This document shows positions 52,496-62,100 of a stretch of DNA of 64,000 bases, piece by piece. The DNA is from JAJVID01 sp035714085 (GTDB lineage Bacteria > Acidobacteriota > Blastocatellia > RBC074): NCBI GenBank assembly GCA_035714085.1, contig DASTMP010000241.1, forward strand, positions 16,068-80,067. The letters run 5' to 3'. The first letter of the stretch is position 1. Each line of letters opens with the position of its first letter. The translations under genes and the position numbers were made by a program. The notes beneath the pieces are model-generated. The model was given only the letters and a program-made list of their open reading frames with translations, was not told the origin of the DNA and searched no databases.

Positions 52496-55400
52496 ATGCG
52501 CCAGAAACACATTCGCAGAAAGAACCGCTTGCTGACGCGCGCGGCGTTGTGCCTGCTCGCGACGCTGACTATTTTCCTGACATTCACTCGTCACCCACAC
52601 TTCGGTCAGACAACTTTCAATTATGCGGACGCGCTTGAAAAGGCGATCTGGTTCTTCGACGCCAACAAGTGCGGGCCGAACGCCGCGACTGACAACGTCT
52701 TCAGTTGGCGCGGCGCGTGTCACACCGCCGACGGCAGCGCTGCGAGCCCCGCGCGCGACCTGACCGGTGGCTTCCACGACGCCGGCGACCACGTCAAATT
52801 CGGGCTGGCGCAAGGCTTCAGCGCCTCCCTTCTGGGATGGTCGCTCTACGAGTACCGCGCCGAATTCGACAGCGCCGGAATGACCGCCAAGACGCTGCGG
52901 ACGCTCAAGTACTACACCGACTACTTCCTCAAGAGCCATCCGAACGCCACGACGTTCTATTATCAGGTGGGCGACGGGAACGCCGATCATGGTTATTGGG
53001 GATCGCCCGAGCTCCAGACCGGCTCGCGCCCGCTTATCGTAGCCACGCCTTCGTCGCCGGCTGTAGACATACTCGGCCAGCACGCGGCGGCTTTGGCGCT
53101 GATGTCAATCAACTACAGAAGCACTGACGCGGCCTACGCCAACCAATGCCTGACCGCCGCGCGCGAGCTTTTCGATATGGCGCGCGCGAGTCTGGCCTCC
53201 TGTTCCGGCGCCGGTTGTCGCGGGTCTGACGGCGGCGGCGGCTCCTTCTATCGTTCGACATCTCATTTCGACGACCTCGCGTGGGGAGCCATCTGGCTCC
53301 ACATCGCCACGGGCGAGCAGAGCTATCTCGAGCCGGTCGACGGATGGATCTCTCAACCCAACGACAGCAACGACGATCCGTACCAGAAACGCTGGACGAT
53401 GGCCTGGGACGACATGACTATGGCCAACCTTCTCAAGATGCATCAGCTCACCGGCAGGGCGAAGTATCGCGACGGTTTGCGCTGGAACCTGGTCTGGTTT
53501 CGCGACACCTTGCAAAAGACGCCAGCCGGATTGCCCTGGCTGGATCAATGGGGAGTCTTGCGCTACGCGTCCGCCGAGGCGGGGCTCGGATTTCTGGCTT
53601 ACAAGCTGTTCGGGTATGACGATTTCTTCAGCAAGGGCAGCTTCATTGTGAACTACGCGCTGGGGAGCAACCCCCGCAACGGTTCCTATATGACCAACTA
53701 CCTGGCTAATCCTCCGGTTCACCCGCATCATCGCGCGAACGAGCCAACCCGAGGCGGCCCGACCCACGGAATAATCGGCGGCCTCGTCGGAGGCCCGGCG
53801 CTCAACGACAGTTGGACAGACAGCGTCGACGACTTCAGGGCGAATGAAGTGGCGCTCGATTACAACGCATCCCTCGTCTTCGCGCTCGCCGGGCGTCTTT
53901 ACTTCGCAAATGGCGGCCAACCCGGAACTCCCCCGCCGCCACCTCCCCCACCACCGATGTCGCCGCCGGGCAACGGCGACGGACTGAGAGGGACGTACTT
54001 CCAGGGCACTGCGCTCGCTGGCGCGCCGCTGCTGACTCGCGTAGACCCAACCGTCAACTTCAACTGGGGAGGCGGTTCGCCCGCTCCGGGCGTCGTCCCG
54101 AATGACCAGTTCTCCGTTCGATGGGAAGGACTGGTCGAGGCCCGCTCCGACGAACTGTACACTTTCTCCGTCACCCATGACGACGGCGCGCGGCTCTGGG
54201 TCAACGACCAACTGATCATTGACAAGTGGACTGATCACGCGGCCATCGAGGACAGCGGATCAATCGCGCTGCAATTGGGACAGCGATACACGATCCGACT
54301 GGAGTTTTATGAGAATGGAGGAGACGCCTCGGCGACTCTCGCGTGGAGCACTCCGCTCGGCATCGAGAAGCAGATCATCCCGCAATCGCAGCTCTATTCG
54401 ACCGAAACGCCTCCGCAGCCTGACTTCGCTCTATCAGCCAATCCGACGAATGTGAGCGTGACCCGAGGCTTGACCGCGAACAGCGCGATTACGATCACAC
54501 GCGCTGGCGGCTTCACCGGCAGCGTCGCATTGAGCGCGAGCGGACTGCCCACCGGTGTGACCGCAAGCTTCACTCCGGCCTCCACGACGGGGACGAGCAG
54601 TACCGTGACCTTTACGGCTTCGACTACGGCGACGCTAGGACCCGCCACCGTGACCGTCACTGGAACCGGCGGAGGGCTGACACACGCGACAACGATCAAC
54701 CTCACAGTGGTCACGCAGCAGACGCCCGACTATTCGCTCACGGCGAGTCCGACGAGCCTGACAATCGATCGCGGCGCGAGCGGAATGAGTACGATCACGA
54801 TCACGCGCACGGGCGGCTTTACTGGCAGCGTCGCATTTAGCGCAAGCGGATTGCCGGCGGGCGTGACAGCGAGCTTCAACCCGACCTCGACGACAGGGAA
54901 CGCCAGCGCCCTGACCTTAGCCGCGTCGAGCACAGCAACAACAGGACCGGCCACGGTCACTATCACCGGCGCGGGCGGCGGTTTGACACACAGTATTCCC
55001 ATCAGCCTCACCGTCAATGCGCCGCTCACGCCGGACTTCTCGATTTCGGCCAATCCCACGAGCCTGATGATAAATCCAGGCGGGAGCGGGATGACTACAA
55101 TCACGATTACGCGCACTGGCGGATTCACGGCGCCTGTGTCCTTAAGCGTGAGCGGATTGCCGAGCGGCGTGACACCGAGCGTCAACCCGCCTACAGGGGA
55201 TAGCGTCGTGCTGACGCTGACTGTGCCGAGCGCGACGCCGCCCGGTTCCTCAACCATCACCATCAGCGGGACCGGAGGCGGGCTGACGAAAACCACGTCT
55301 ATAACTCTTACTGTGACCGGAGGTGGCACAGGAGGCGTCACCGTGGCGCCGGTGATTAACGCGAGCGGCCCGTGGTTTAGCGAAGAGGCTCTTCGTTTGG

Positions 55401-55705
55401 ACAACACCGGGACGACGATCACGGCGCTTTCGATCACAATCACCGTCCAGCGCACTACAGGCGTTGGCTTCAACGGCCAATACAACACCATCGGCGGGCA
55501 GGCGCTCCAGACCAACACCGTCGCGGCGACGACGATCACGTACCAGTTCACTCTGGCCGCAGGTCAGACGCTCGGGCCGGGTACGAATCGCCTCTTCGCC
55601 GCTCAGATGACTGGCTCCGGAACGACCCATCCCACAACTGGCGACACCTACACAATCACTTACACCACCGGGGGCGTGAGCTTCACGCAGACCGGGCATT
55701 TCTAA
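52496..55705 (+). CDS. secreted GH9 cellulase with PA14, Ig repeats and shared C-terminal domain
   Basis: 1069 residues from ATG 52496, with GAAGGAG upstream. Signal segment about 14-36. GH9 domain about 38-480: GGFHDAGDHVKFGLA with Asp95/Asp98, HPHHRANEP, and FRANEVALDYNAS with Glu451 as acid. A poly-proline linker leads to a PA14 domain (about 497-640; GLRGTYFQGTALAG, DELYTFSVTHDDGARLWVND, LIIDKW, YTIRLEFYENGGDASATLAW), which in other enzymes binds glycans. Three NEW3-like repeats and the shared domain (ending TGHF) follow. It differs from the first GH9 by having PA14 in place of CBM3, so the binding target may differ. Confidence 0.95.
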   Translation: MRQKHIRRKNRLLTRAALCLLATLTIFLTFTRHPHFGQTTFNYADALEKAIWFFDANKCGPNAATDNVFSWRGACHTADGSAASPARDLTGGFHDAGDHVKFGLAQGFSASLLGWSLYEYRAEFDSAGMTAKTLRTLKYYTDYFLKSHPNATTFYYQVGDGNADHGYWGSPELQTGSRPLIVATPSSPAVDILGQHAAALALMSINYRSTDAAYANQCLTAARELFDMARASLASCSGAGCRGSDGGGGSFYRSTSHFDDLAWGAIWLHIATGEQSYLEPVDGWISQPNDSNDDPYQKRWTMAWDDMTMANLLKMHQLTGRAKYRDGLRWNLVWFRDTLQKTPAGLPWLDQWGVLRYASAEAGLGFLAYKLFGYDDFFSKGSFIVNYALGSNPRNGSYMTNYLANPPVHPHHRANEPTRGGPTHGIIGGLVGGPALNDSWTDSVDDFRANEVALDYNASLVFALAGRLYFANGGQPGTPPPPPPPPPMSPPGNGDGLRGTYFQGTALAGAPLLTRVDPTVNFNWGGGSPAPGVVPNDQFSVRWEGLVEARSDELYTFSVTHDDGARLWVNDQLIIDKWTDHAAIEDSGSIALQLGQRYTIRLEFYENGGDASATLAWSTPLGIEKQIIPQSQLYSTETPPQPDFALSANPTNVSVTRGLTANSAITITRAGGFTGSVALSASGLPTGVTASFTPASTTGTSSTVTFTASTTATLGPATVTVTGTGGGLTHATTINLTVVTQQTPDYSLTASPTSLTIDRGASGMSTITITRTGGFTGSVAFSASGLPAGVTASFNPTSTTGNASALTLAASSTATTGPATVTITGAGGGLTHSIPISLTVNAPLTPDFSISANPTSLMINPGGSGMTTITITRTGGFTAPVSLSVSGLPSGVTPSVNPPTGDSVVLTLTVPSATPPGSSTITISGTGGGLTKTTSITLTVTGGGTGGVTVAPVINASGPWFSEEALRLDNTGTTITALSITITVQRTTGVGFNGQYNTIGGQALQTNTVAATTITYQFTLAAGQTLGPGTNRLFAAQMTGSGTTHPTTGDTYTITYTTGGVSFTQTGHF

Positions 55706-55717
55706 GTGAAAACGAGG

Positions 55718-55790
55718 AAGGTGGGCAGTGGGCAGCGAACAGTTTTGATCTTTTCACTGCCCACTGCTCACTACCCACTGCCCACTATTT
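55718..55790. repeat. GTGGGCAGTGGGCAG inverted repeat before the ankyrin gene
   Basis: The left arm (AAGGTGGGCAGTGGGCAG) and right arm (CTGCCCACTGCTCACTACCCACTGCCCAC) pair around TTTTGATCTTTTCA. TATTTTT follows, terminator-like. Same word family as at 33741-33820. Confidence 0.9.
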
Positions 55791-55805
55791 TTCGAGGAGG
55801 TTGAA

Positions 55806-56612
55806 ATGGAAAACCGTTTGCGCCCTGTCGCGCTAATCGTATGTCTCCTGGCGGTGTTGGTCATCAGTTGGGCGACTCTCGCTAAAACACAAGGCCCGTC
55901 ACAAACCCCGACACAGACTCCAACACAGACTGAGGCTGCGCAGCGCCAATCGCCTCCGGCTCAAGAGGAGGCGGCCCAGCCCGAGTTACATCGCGCGGCT
56001 CAGGCAGGCGATCTCGAACTCCTGCGCTCGCGACTGCGGCAAGGAATGAACCCCGACGAGCGCGATAAGGCGATGCGCACGCCACTAATGGACGCGGTGA
56101 AGTCGGACCGGATCGAAGCTGTTCGCATCTTGCTTGGCGCCGGAGCGAACGTGAATGCGACCTCGGCTTCGGGGCGAACCCCTCTGATCGAGGCTGCGGA
56201 ATTCGGACGGATCGATTCCGCGCAACTCCTGATCGCTTCGGGCGCCGACCTCAACACCAGCCAGCGCGGTTGGGGAACGGCGCTCGAAGCGGCTGAGCGA
56301 ATGGGACACAACGAGTTGGCGGAGACGCTGCGGCGGGCCGGCGCTCGCTCATCGGGAAGATCGGTGGGAGATACGGTCTGCGTTCGCCCATGGCAGGGCA
56401 ATGGATATTGCGGCGAAGTCGTCGAGGTCAACAAGACAAGCTTCCGTCTCCGCGTCACTGAAATTATCGGTTGCGAAGGCGGCTGCCCGGCGAAGGCCGA
56501 ATGTTCGGCGAGCCGCGCGGTCGGGGGGCCACGCAGTATGGATGGCATTCAAGTCGGAGACGAGATCACGACCGTGAGCTGGTGTCTTACTCATACGGGG
56601 GTGAAGCCATGA
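55806..56612 (+). CDS. exported ankyrin-repeat protein with C-terminal cysteine-rich domain
   Basis: 268 residues; strong AGGAGG site. A hydrophobic N-terminal segment (about 8-28) is followed by a low-complexity TQTPTQT linker. Three to four ankyrin repeats (about 58-180; ELHRAAQAGDLELLRSRLRQG, TPLMDAVKSDRIEAVRILLGAGANVNA, TPLIEAAEFGRIDSAQLLIASGADLN) come next. The last 85 residues hold CVRPWQGNGYCGEVVEVN and GCEGGCPAKAECS, a cysteine-rich beta domain that I cannot name. Its stop overlaps the GH113 start by four bases, so it is translated with that enzyme, perhaps as an accessory or immunity-like periplasmic partner. It lacks the shared C-terminal domain. Confidence 0.85.
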   Translation: MENRLRPVALIVCLLAVLVISWATLAKTQGPSQTPTQTPTQTEAAQRQSPPAQEEAAQPELHRAAQAGDLELLRSRLRQGMNPDERDKAMRTPLMDAVKSDRIEAVRILLGAGANVNATSASGRTPLIEAAEFGRIDSAQLLIASGADLNTSQRGWGTALEAAERMGHNELAETLRRAGARSSGRSVGDTVCVRPWQGNGYCGEVVEVNKTSFRLRVTEIIGCEGGCPAKAECSASRAVGGPRSMDGIQVGDEITTVSWCLTHTGVKP

Positions 56613-58975
56613 AAATCCGAATACATCGCTCGCTATATTTGCTGGCGCTCTCCGCAATCTTGGCAGCCGGCGCCCATTTGATTCCCCGCGCGCTGGCTCA
56701 GAGTCAGAGCGGGTTCCAGTATAACGGGATAACTCATGTCTCCTGGTGGTTCGACGAATACGACTCCGCTGCGGGCGGAACGTCGCGCGCCGCGCTCAGG
56801 GACACTGGCGCCAACTGGATGGGCTTGCTGGTGACGTGGTATCAGCAGGACGCCTCCTCGAATGTCATCGCCCGCAACCCCGATCCGAACAAGGACCACA
56901 GCGACGCCCGCATCCGCGCCGCGATCCAGGACGCTCACAGTCGAGGATTGCAGGTCATGCTGAAGCCACACGTCGACGCGCTCAACGGCCAGTGGCGAGG
57001 CGACTTCAATCCCGGCGCCCCCGACGCCTGGTTCCAGAGCTATACCCAATTCATCGTCCACTACGCGCAAATCGCACAGGAGGAAGGGGTCGAACTTTAT
57101 TGCATGGGCACTGAGTTTAAGACGATCAGCGGCGCCGCCAATCATGATCGCTGGGGCGCCGTTATCAGCGCCATACGGAACGCCTATAGTGGTCCGCTCA
57201 CGTATGCGGCCAATGCGACGTTTCCCGCTGACGAGTTCACCTCTGTCTCGTTCTGGGATCAGCTCGACATCATCGGCCTCGACGGATACTTCACACTGAC
57301 TGATCAGACTAACCCGACGCTCGCTCAACTCATCTCCGCCTGGACGTCGAATCGTTTCGGCGAAAACATCGTCGCCGCCGTGCAGAACTTCGCCAGTTCG
57401 CGCCAGAAGCCGTTGATCTTCACCGAAATCGGCTACAAGAGCACTGACGGCACGAACCGCGAGCCGTGGAACTTCGGACTGAGCGGCGCTGTAGACACCG
57501 CCGAGCAGAGAGATTGCTATGAAGCCGCGTTCACCGTTTGGAGCCAGCAGTCTTCCTGGATGCATGGCTTCTTCTGGTGGGCCTGGCCAGTCCCGCCTCC
57601 GCCGGCCAATGACGGCGATTACAACCCGCGCTCCAAGCCGGCGGAAACCGTCTTGCGCACATGGCAAGGGTCCGGCGGCAATCCAAACTTCACGATTTCG
57701 GCGAACCCATCAAGCCTGACCATCAATCGCGGCGCAAGCGGCGCGAGCACGATCACCATCACTCGCAGCGGCGGATTCACGAGCGGCGTGGCTTTGAGCG
57801 CGACGGGATTGCCGAGCGGCGTCACCGCGACGTTCAACCCGACATCGACTACCGGCGGGAGCAGCGCGCTCACACTCGCCGCTTCCAGCACGGCCACGAC
57901 CGGCGTGTTCAACGTGACGATCAACGGCTCCGGCGGCGGTCTCAGTCGCGGCGCCACATTGAGCCTCACGATCAACGCGCCGCCTCCGCCCGACTTCACA
58001 TTGTCGGCTTCTCCCTCAAACCTGACCGTCAATCGAGGCGCGAGCGGGACGAGTACGATCACGATTACACGCTCTGGCGGCTTCACTAGCGCGGTGGCCC
58101 TAAGCGTAAGCGGGTTGCCTAGCGGAGTTACCGCAACGTTCAATCCGGCCACGGCGACGGGCGGGAGCAGCGCGTTGACTCTCGCGGCATCGAGCACGGC
58201 GGCGACCGGGATAACGAGTGTGACCATCAATGGCTCCGGCGGCGGACTGACGCGCTCTACCATGTTGATCATTACGGTCAATGCGCCGCCTCCGTCTGAC
58301 TTCACGCTCTCTGCAAGCCCCGCGAGTCTGACAGTGAATCGAGGGGTGAGCGGCGCCAGTACGATCGCGATCACACGAACCGGCGGGTTCACGAGCGGCG
58401 TGAGCTTGAGCGCGACCGGGATGCCCAGCGGCGTCACGGCCACTTTCAACCCGGCCTCGACGACAGGGACGAGCAGCGCGCTGACGCTGGCCGCCTCAAG
58501 CGCGGCGACGACCGGAACAGTGAATGTGACCGTCAGTGGAACCAGCGGCGGTCTAACGCGCTCCACTACCTTGAGCCTTACGGTGAATGCCGACAGCGGC
58601 AATGGTGGAGTGACGGTTACGCCGGCGATCAACGCCAATGGGCCCTGGTTCAACGAAGAGGCGATACGGCTGGACAACACGGCCAGCCTCACCGCCCTCT
58701 CGGTCACCATCACGATCCAGAGGACGACCGGAATCGGCCTCAACGGCCAGTACAACACCGTCGGCGGGCAGATTCTCCAGAGCAACACCGTTTCGGCGAC
58801 GACGATCACGTATCAGTTCACCCTCGCGTCGGGACAGACGCTCGGGCCCAGCGCGAATCGGACCTTCGCGGCTCAGATGAGCGGCGCGGGCACGCTTCAT
58901 CCCACCGCCGGCGATACGTGGGCCGTCGCTTACACGACTGGCGGAGTCACTTACACCCAGACCGGGCATTTTTGA
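56609..58975 (+). CDS. secreted GH113-type beta-mannanase with Ig repeats and shared C-terminal domain
   Basis: 788 residues from ATG 56609 within the ATGA overlap. Signal segment about 5-30. The catalytic TIM barrel (about 33-345) has MLKPHVDALNGQWRGDFNP, ELYCMGTEFKTISG with Glu169 as acid/base candidate, LTYAANATFP, DIIGLDGYFTL and KPLIFTEIGYKSTDG with Glu273 as nucleophile candidate, and MHGFFWWAWPV. This matches the GH113 pattern (clan GH-A) as I know it; a GH5-like fold cannot be fully excluded. Three NEW3-like repeats and the shared domain (ending TGHF) follow. It probably attacks mannans. Confidence 0.85.
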   Translation: MKIRIHRSLYLLALSAILAAGAHLIPRALAQSQSGFQYNGITHVSWWFDEYDSAAGGTSRAALRDTGANWMGLLVTWYQQDASSNVIARNPDPNKDHSDARIRAAIQDAHSRGLQVMLKPHVDALNGQWRGDFNPGAPDAWFQSYTQFIVHYAQIAQEEGVELYCMGTEFKTISGAANHDRWGAVISAIRNAYSGPLTYAANATFPADEFTSVSFWDQLDIIGLDGYFTLTDQTNPTLAQLISAWTSNRFGENIVAAVQNFASSRQKPLIFTEIGYKSTDGTNREPWNFGLSGAVDTAEQRDCYEAAFTVWSQQSSWMHGFFWWAWPVPPPPANDGDYNPRSKPAETVLRTWQGSGGNPNFTISANPSSLTINRGASGASTITITRSGGFTSGVALSATGLPSGVTATFNPTSTTGGSSALTLAASSTATTGVFNVTINGSGGGLSRGATLSLTINAPPPPDFTLSASPSNLTVNRGASGTSTITITRSGGFTSAVALSVSGLPSGVTATFNPATATGGSSALTLAASSTAATGITSVTINGSGGGLTRSTMLIITVNAPPPSDFTLSASPASLTVNRGVSGASTIAITRTGGFTSGVSLSATGMPSGVTATFNPASTTGTSSALTLAASSAATTGTVNVTVSGTSGGLTRSTTLSLTVNADSGNGGVTVTPAINANGPWFNEEAIRLDNTASLTALSVTITIQRTTGIGLNGQYNTVGGQILQSNTVSATTITYQFTLASGQTLGPSANRTFAAQMSGAGTLHPTAGDTWAVAYTTGGVTYTQTGHF

Positions 58976-58986
58976 TGACCGACTAT

Positions 58987-59088
58987 CTCAACACAAAGGG
59001 TCCAAGGATCAAAGAGACAAAGGCAGGAAGGGGAAAAGATCGGCTTCTACACTTTCGGCGCTTTGACCCTTTGACCCCTGGTGTTGAG
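58987..59088. repeat. inverted repeat between GH113 and GH48
   Basis: CTCAACACAAAGGGTCCAAGGATCAAAG (58987-59014) and CTTTGACCCTTTGACCCCTGGTGTTGAG (59061-59088) are largely complementary. It lies just before the GGGGGGA ribosome site of the GH48 gene. Confidence 0.85.
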
Positions 59089-59114
59089 AAAGCTCAATAA
59101 ATTGGGGGGAAATC

Positions 59115-62100
59115 ATGACATTCTCGAGAAATTTAAGTTGCGCCATACGCAAACGCACGCTGGCGTTATGCGCCATTTTCGCGATCATATTCATGGCCGG
59201 CGCGGGCGTTTCCATCGCGACCATGATGCAGGCCACTCCGACGCTGAGGCTTCAGTACCGCGTGGCCGATCCGAACTCGCCGAACGACAACCAGATCAAG
59301 CCGCATTTCAACATCGTCAACGGCGGAACCACCGCCGTGCCTCTCAGCGAGTTGACGATTCGCTACTGGTATACGAACGACGGGAGCCAACCGCAGGTCT
59401 ACGACTGCGACTTCGCCGCCAGAGGTTGCGCGAACATCTCCGCGAGCTTCGTCTCGATTCCCGCAGTGACCGGCGCAAACACCTATCTGCAACTGAGCTT
59501 CAGCGCGGGAGCAGGGAGTCTTGCGGCCGGCCAGCAGAGCGGCGAGATTCAGACGCGTCTCCACAATCAGAACTGGAGCAATTACACTGAGGCCAATGAC
59601 TACTCCTACGACGCTACCAAGACGGCGTTCGCTGACTGGACCAGAGTCACGCTCTATCGCAACGGGACGCTGGTCTGGGGCGCGGAACCGACGCCTCAGG
59701 CGCCAGACACCACGCCGCCCACGGCGCCGACCAACCTGACGGTCGCGAGCAAGACCAGCGCGACCGTCTCTCTCACCTGGACTGCATCGACCGACAACGT
59801 GGGCGTGACCGGCTATCGCGTTTTCGACGGGGCGACGCAGGTGGGGACGAGCGCCATAACCTCATTCACAGTTACCGGACTGGCTCCGTCATCTACGCAC
59901 ACCTACACGGCGCAGGCCGTCGACGCGGCTAACAATGTCTCAGCCGCCAGCAACACGGTTACGGTCACTACCGATCCGCCGGTCGTCGACACCACGCCGC
60001 CCACGGCGCCGACCAACCTTGCGGTCGCGACCAAGACCAGTACCACTGTTTCTCTGTCCTGGACGGCTTCAACTGACAATGTCGGAGTCACCGGCTACCG
60101 AGTGATGGAAGGCGCGACGCAGGTTGGAACTAGCGCCACGACCTCGTTCACGGTCACCGGGCTGGCGGCGTCATCGACCCATACTTACACGGTGAGAGCC
60201 GTTGACGCCGCTAACAACGTCTCGGCCGATAGCAACACCGTGACGGTGACGACCGATCCGCCGGTTGTCGCGAATCTCAGGGTTCAGTATCGCGCAGCGG
60301 ACACAAACGCCACAGATAACCAGATGAAGCCACACTTCAACATCGTCAACGGCGGGACGACAGCCATTCCCATGAGCGAGTTGACGATCCGTTACTGGTA
60401 TACGAATGACGGGAACAGGACGCAGGTATACAACTGCGACTTCGCTTCCAGAGGTTGCGCGAATATCTCCGCGAGCTTCGTCTCGATTCCCGCAGTGACC
60501 GGCGCAAACACCTATCTGCAACTGAGCTTCATCGCGGGAGCAGGGAGTCTTGCGGCCGGCCAGCAAAGCGGCGAGATACAGAATCGCTTAAACAACCAGG
60601 ACTTCAGCGCGTATAACGAAGCAAACGACTACTCCTTCGATCCCACCAAGACAGCGTTCGCTGACTGGACCAGAGTCACGCTCTATCGCAACGGGACGCT
60701 TGTCTGGGGCGCTGAGCCGACCGGCGGGGACACCACGCCGCCGACGGCGCCGACCAACCTGACGGTCGCGAGCAAGACCAGCGCGACCGTCTCTCTCTCA
60801 TGGACTGCTTCGACTGACAACGTGGGCGTGACCGGCTATCGCGTTTTCGATGGGGCGACGCAGGTGGGGACGAGCGCCACGACTTCGTTCACGGTCACTG
60901 GGCTCGCTCCGTCATCAACCCATACTTACACAGCGCGGGCCGTCGACGCGGCTAACAATGTCTCAGCCGCCAGCAACGCGGTTACGGTCACTACGGATCC
61001 GCCGGTCGTTGACACCATGCCGCCAACCGCGCCCACGAATCTCGCCGTCACGGCCACGACCTCGACCACGGTTTCACTGTCCTGGACAGCGTCAACCGAT
61101 AACGTCGCCGTGACCGGATACCGCGTCTTCCGCGGCTCGACACTGGCGGGGACATCTCCGGCGACTACCTTCACCGCCAGCGGTCTCACGCCGAATACGA
61201 GCTTCACGTTCACCGTGCGGGCCTTCGACGCGGCCAATAATGAATCGCAACCCAGCAACGCCGTCACGGCCATGACACAGCCGGGGGGGACTACCAACGC
61301 CTATACGCAACGTTTTCTCGACATGTGGGAAGAATTGCACGACCCCACTAACGGTTATTTCAGTCCCGAAGGAGTTCCTTATCATTCGAGGGAGACGTTG
61401 ATCTGCGAGGCGCCGGATTACGGACACGAGACCACCTCAGAGGCTTACAGCTACTGGGCGTGGCTCGAGACGATGTACGGTTTTGTGACCCAGGACTGGA
61501 CCTACCTCTCTCGCATGTTCGACAACATGGAGACATACATCATTCCGACGAGCCTGGATCAACCAACCACGGCGGGCGCGTATAACCCGGCGAGTCCGGC
61601 GACGTACGCTCCCGAATTCGATCTGCCGGATCAATACCCGACCCCACTCAATTCATCGGTCGCGGCGGGTCAGGACCCGATCGCGGTTGAACTGCGCACG
61701 ACTTACGGCACGCCGGAGATTTACGGCATGCACTGGCTGATCGACGTGGATAACTGGTATGGCTACGGGCGGCGCGGAGACGGGACGTCGAGGCCGTCTT
61801 ACATCAACACCTTCCAGCGGGGGCCGCAGGAATCGGTGTGGGAGACGGTCACTCATCCCTCGTGGGAGAACTTCCGTTGGGGCGGCGGCGCGGGACGCGG
61901 ATTCCTGCCGCTCTTTATTCTCGACTCCACTTACAGCCAGCAGTGGCGCTATACCGACGCTCCTGACGCCGACGCGCGTTTGATTCAGGCGGTGTACTGG
62001 GCCAAACAATTCGCCGACGCCCAGGGAGGAAACGCGACGGTTGACGGTCTCGTCGCCAAGGCGGCGAAGATGGGCGACTACCTTCGCTACTCCCTGTTCG

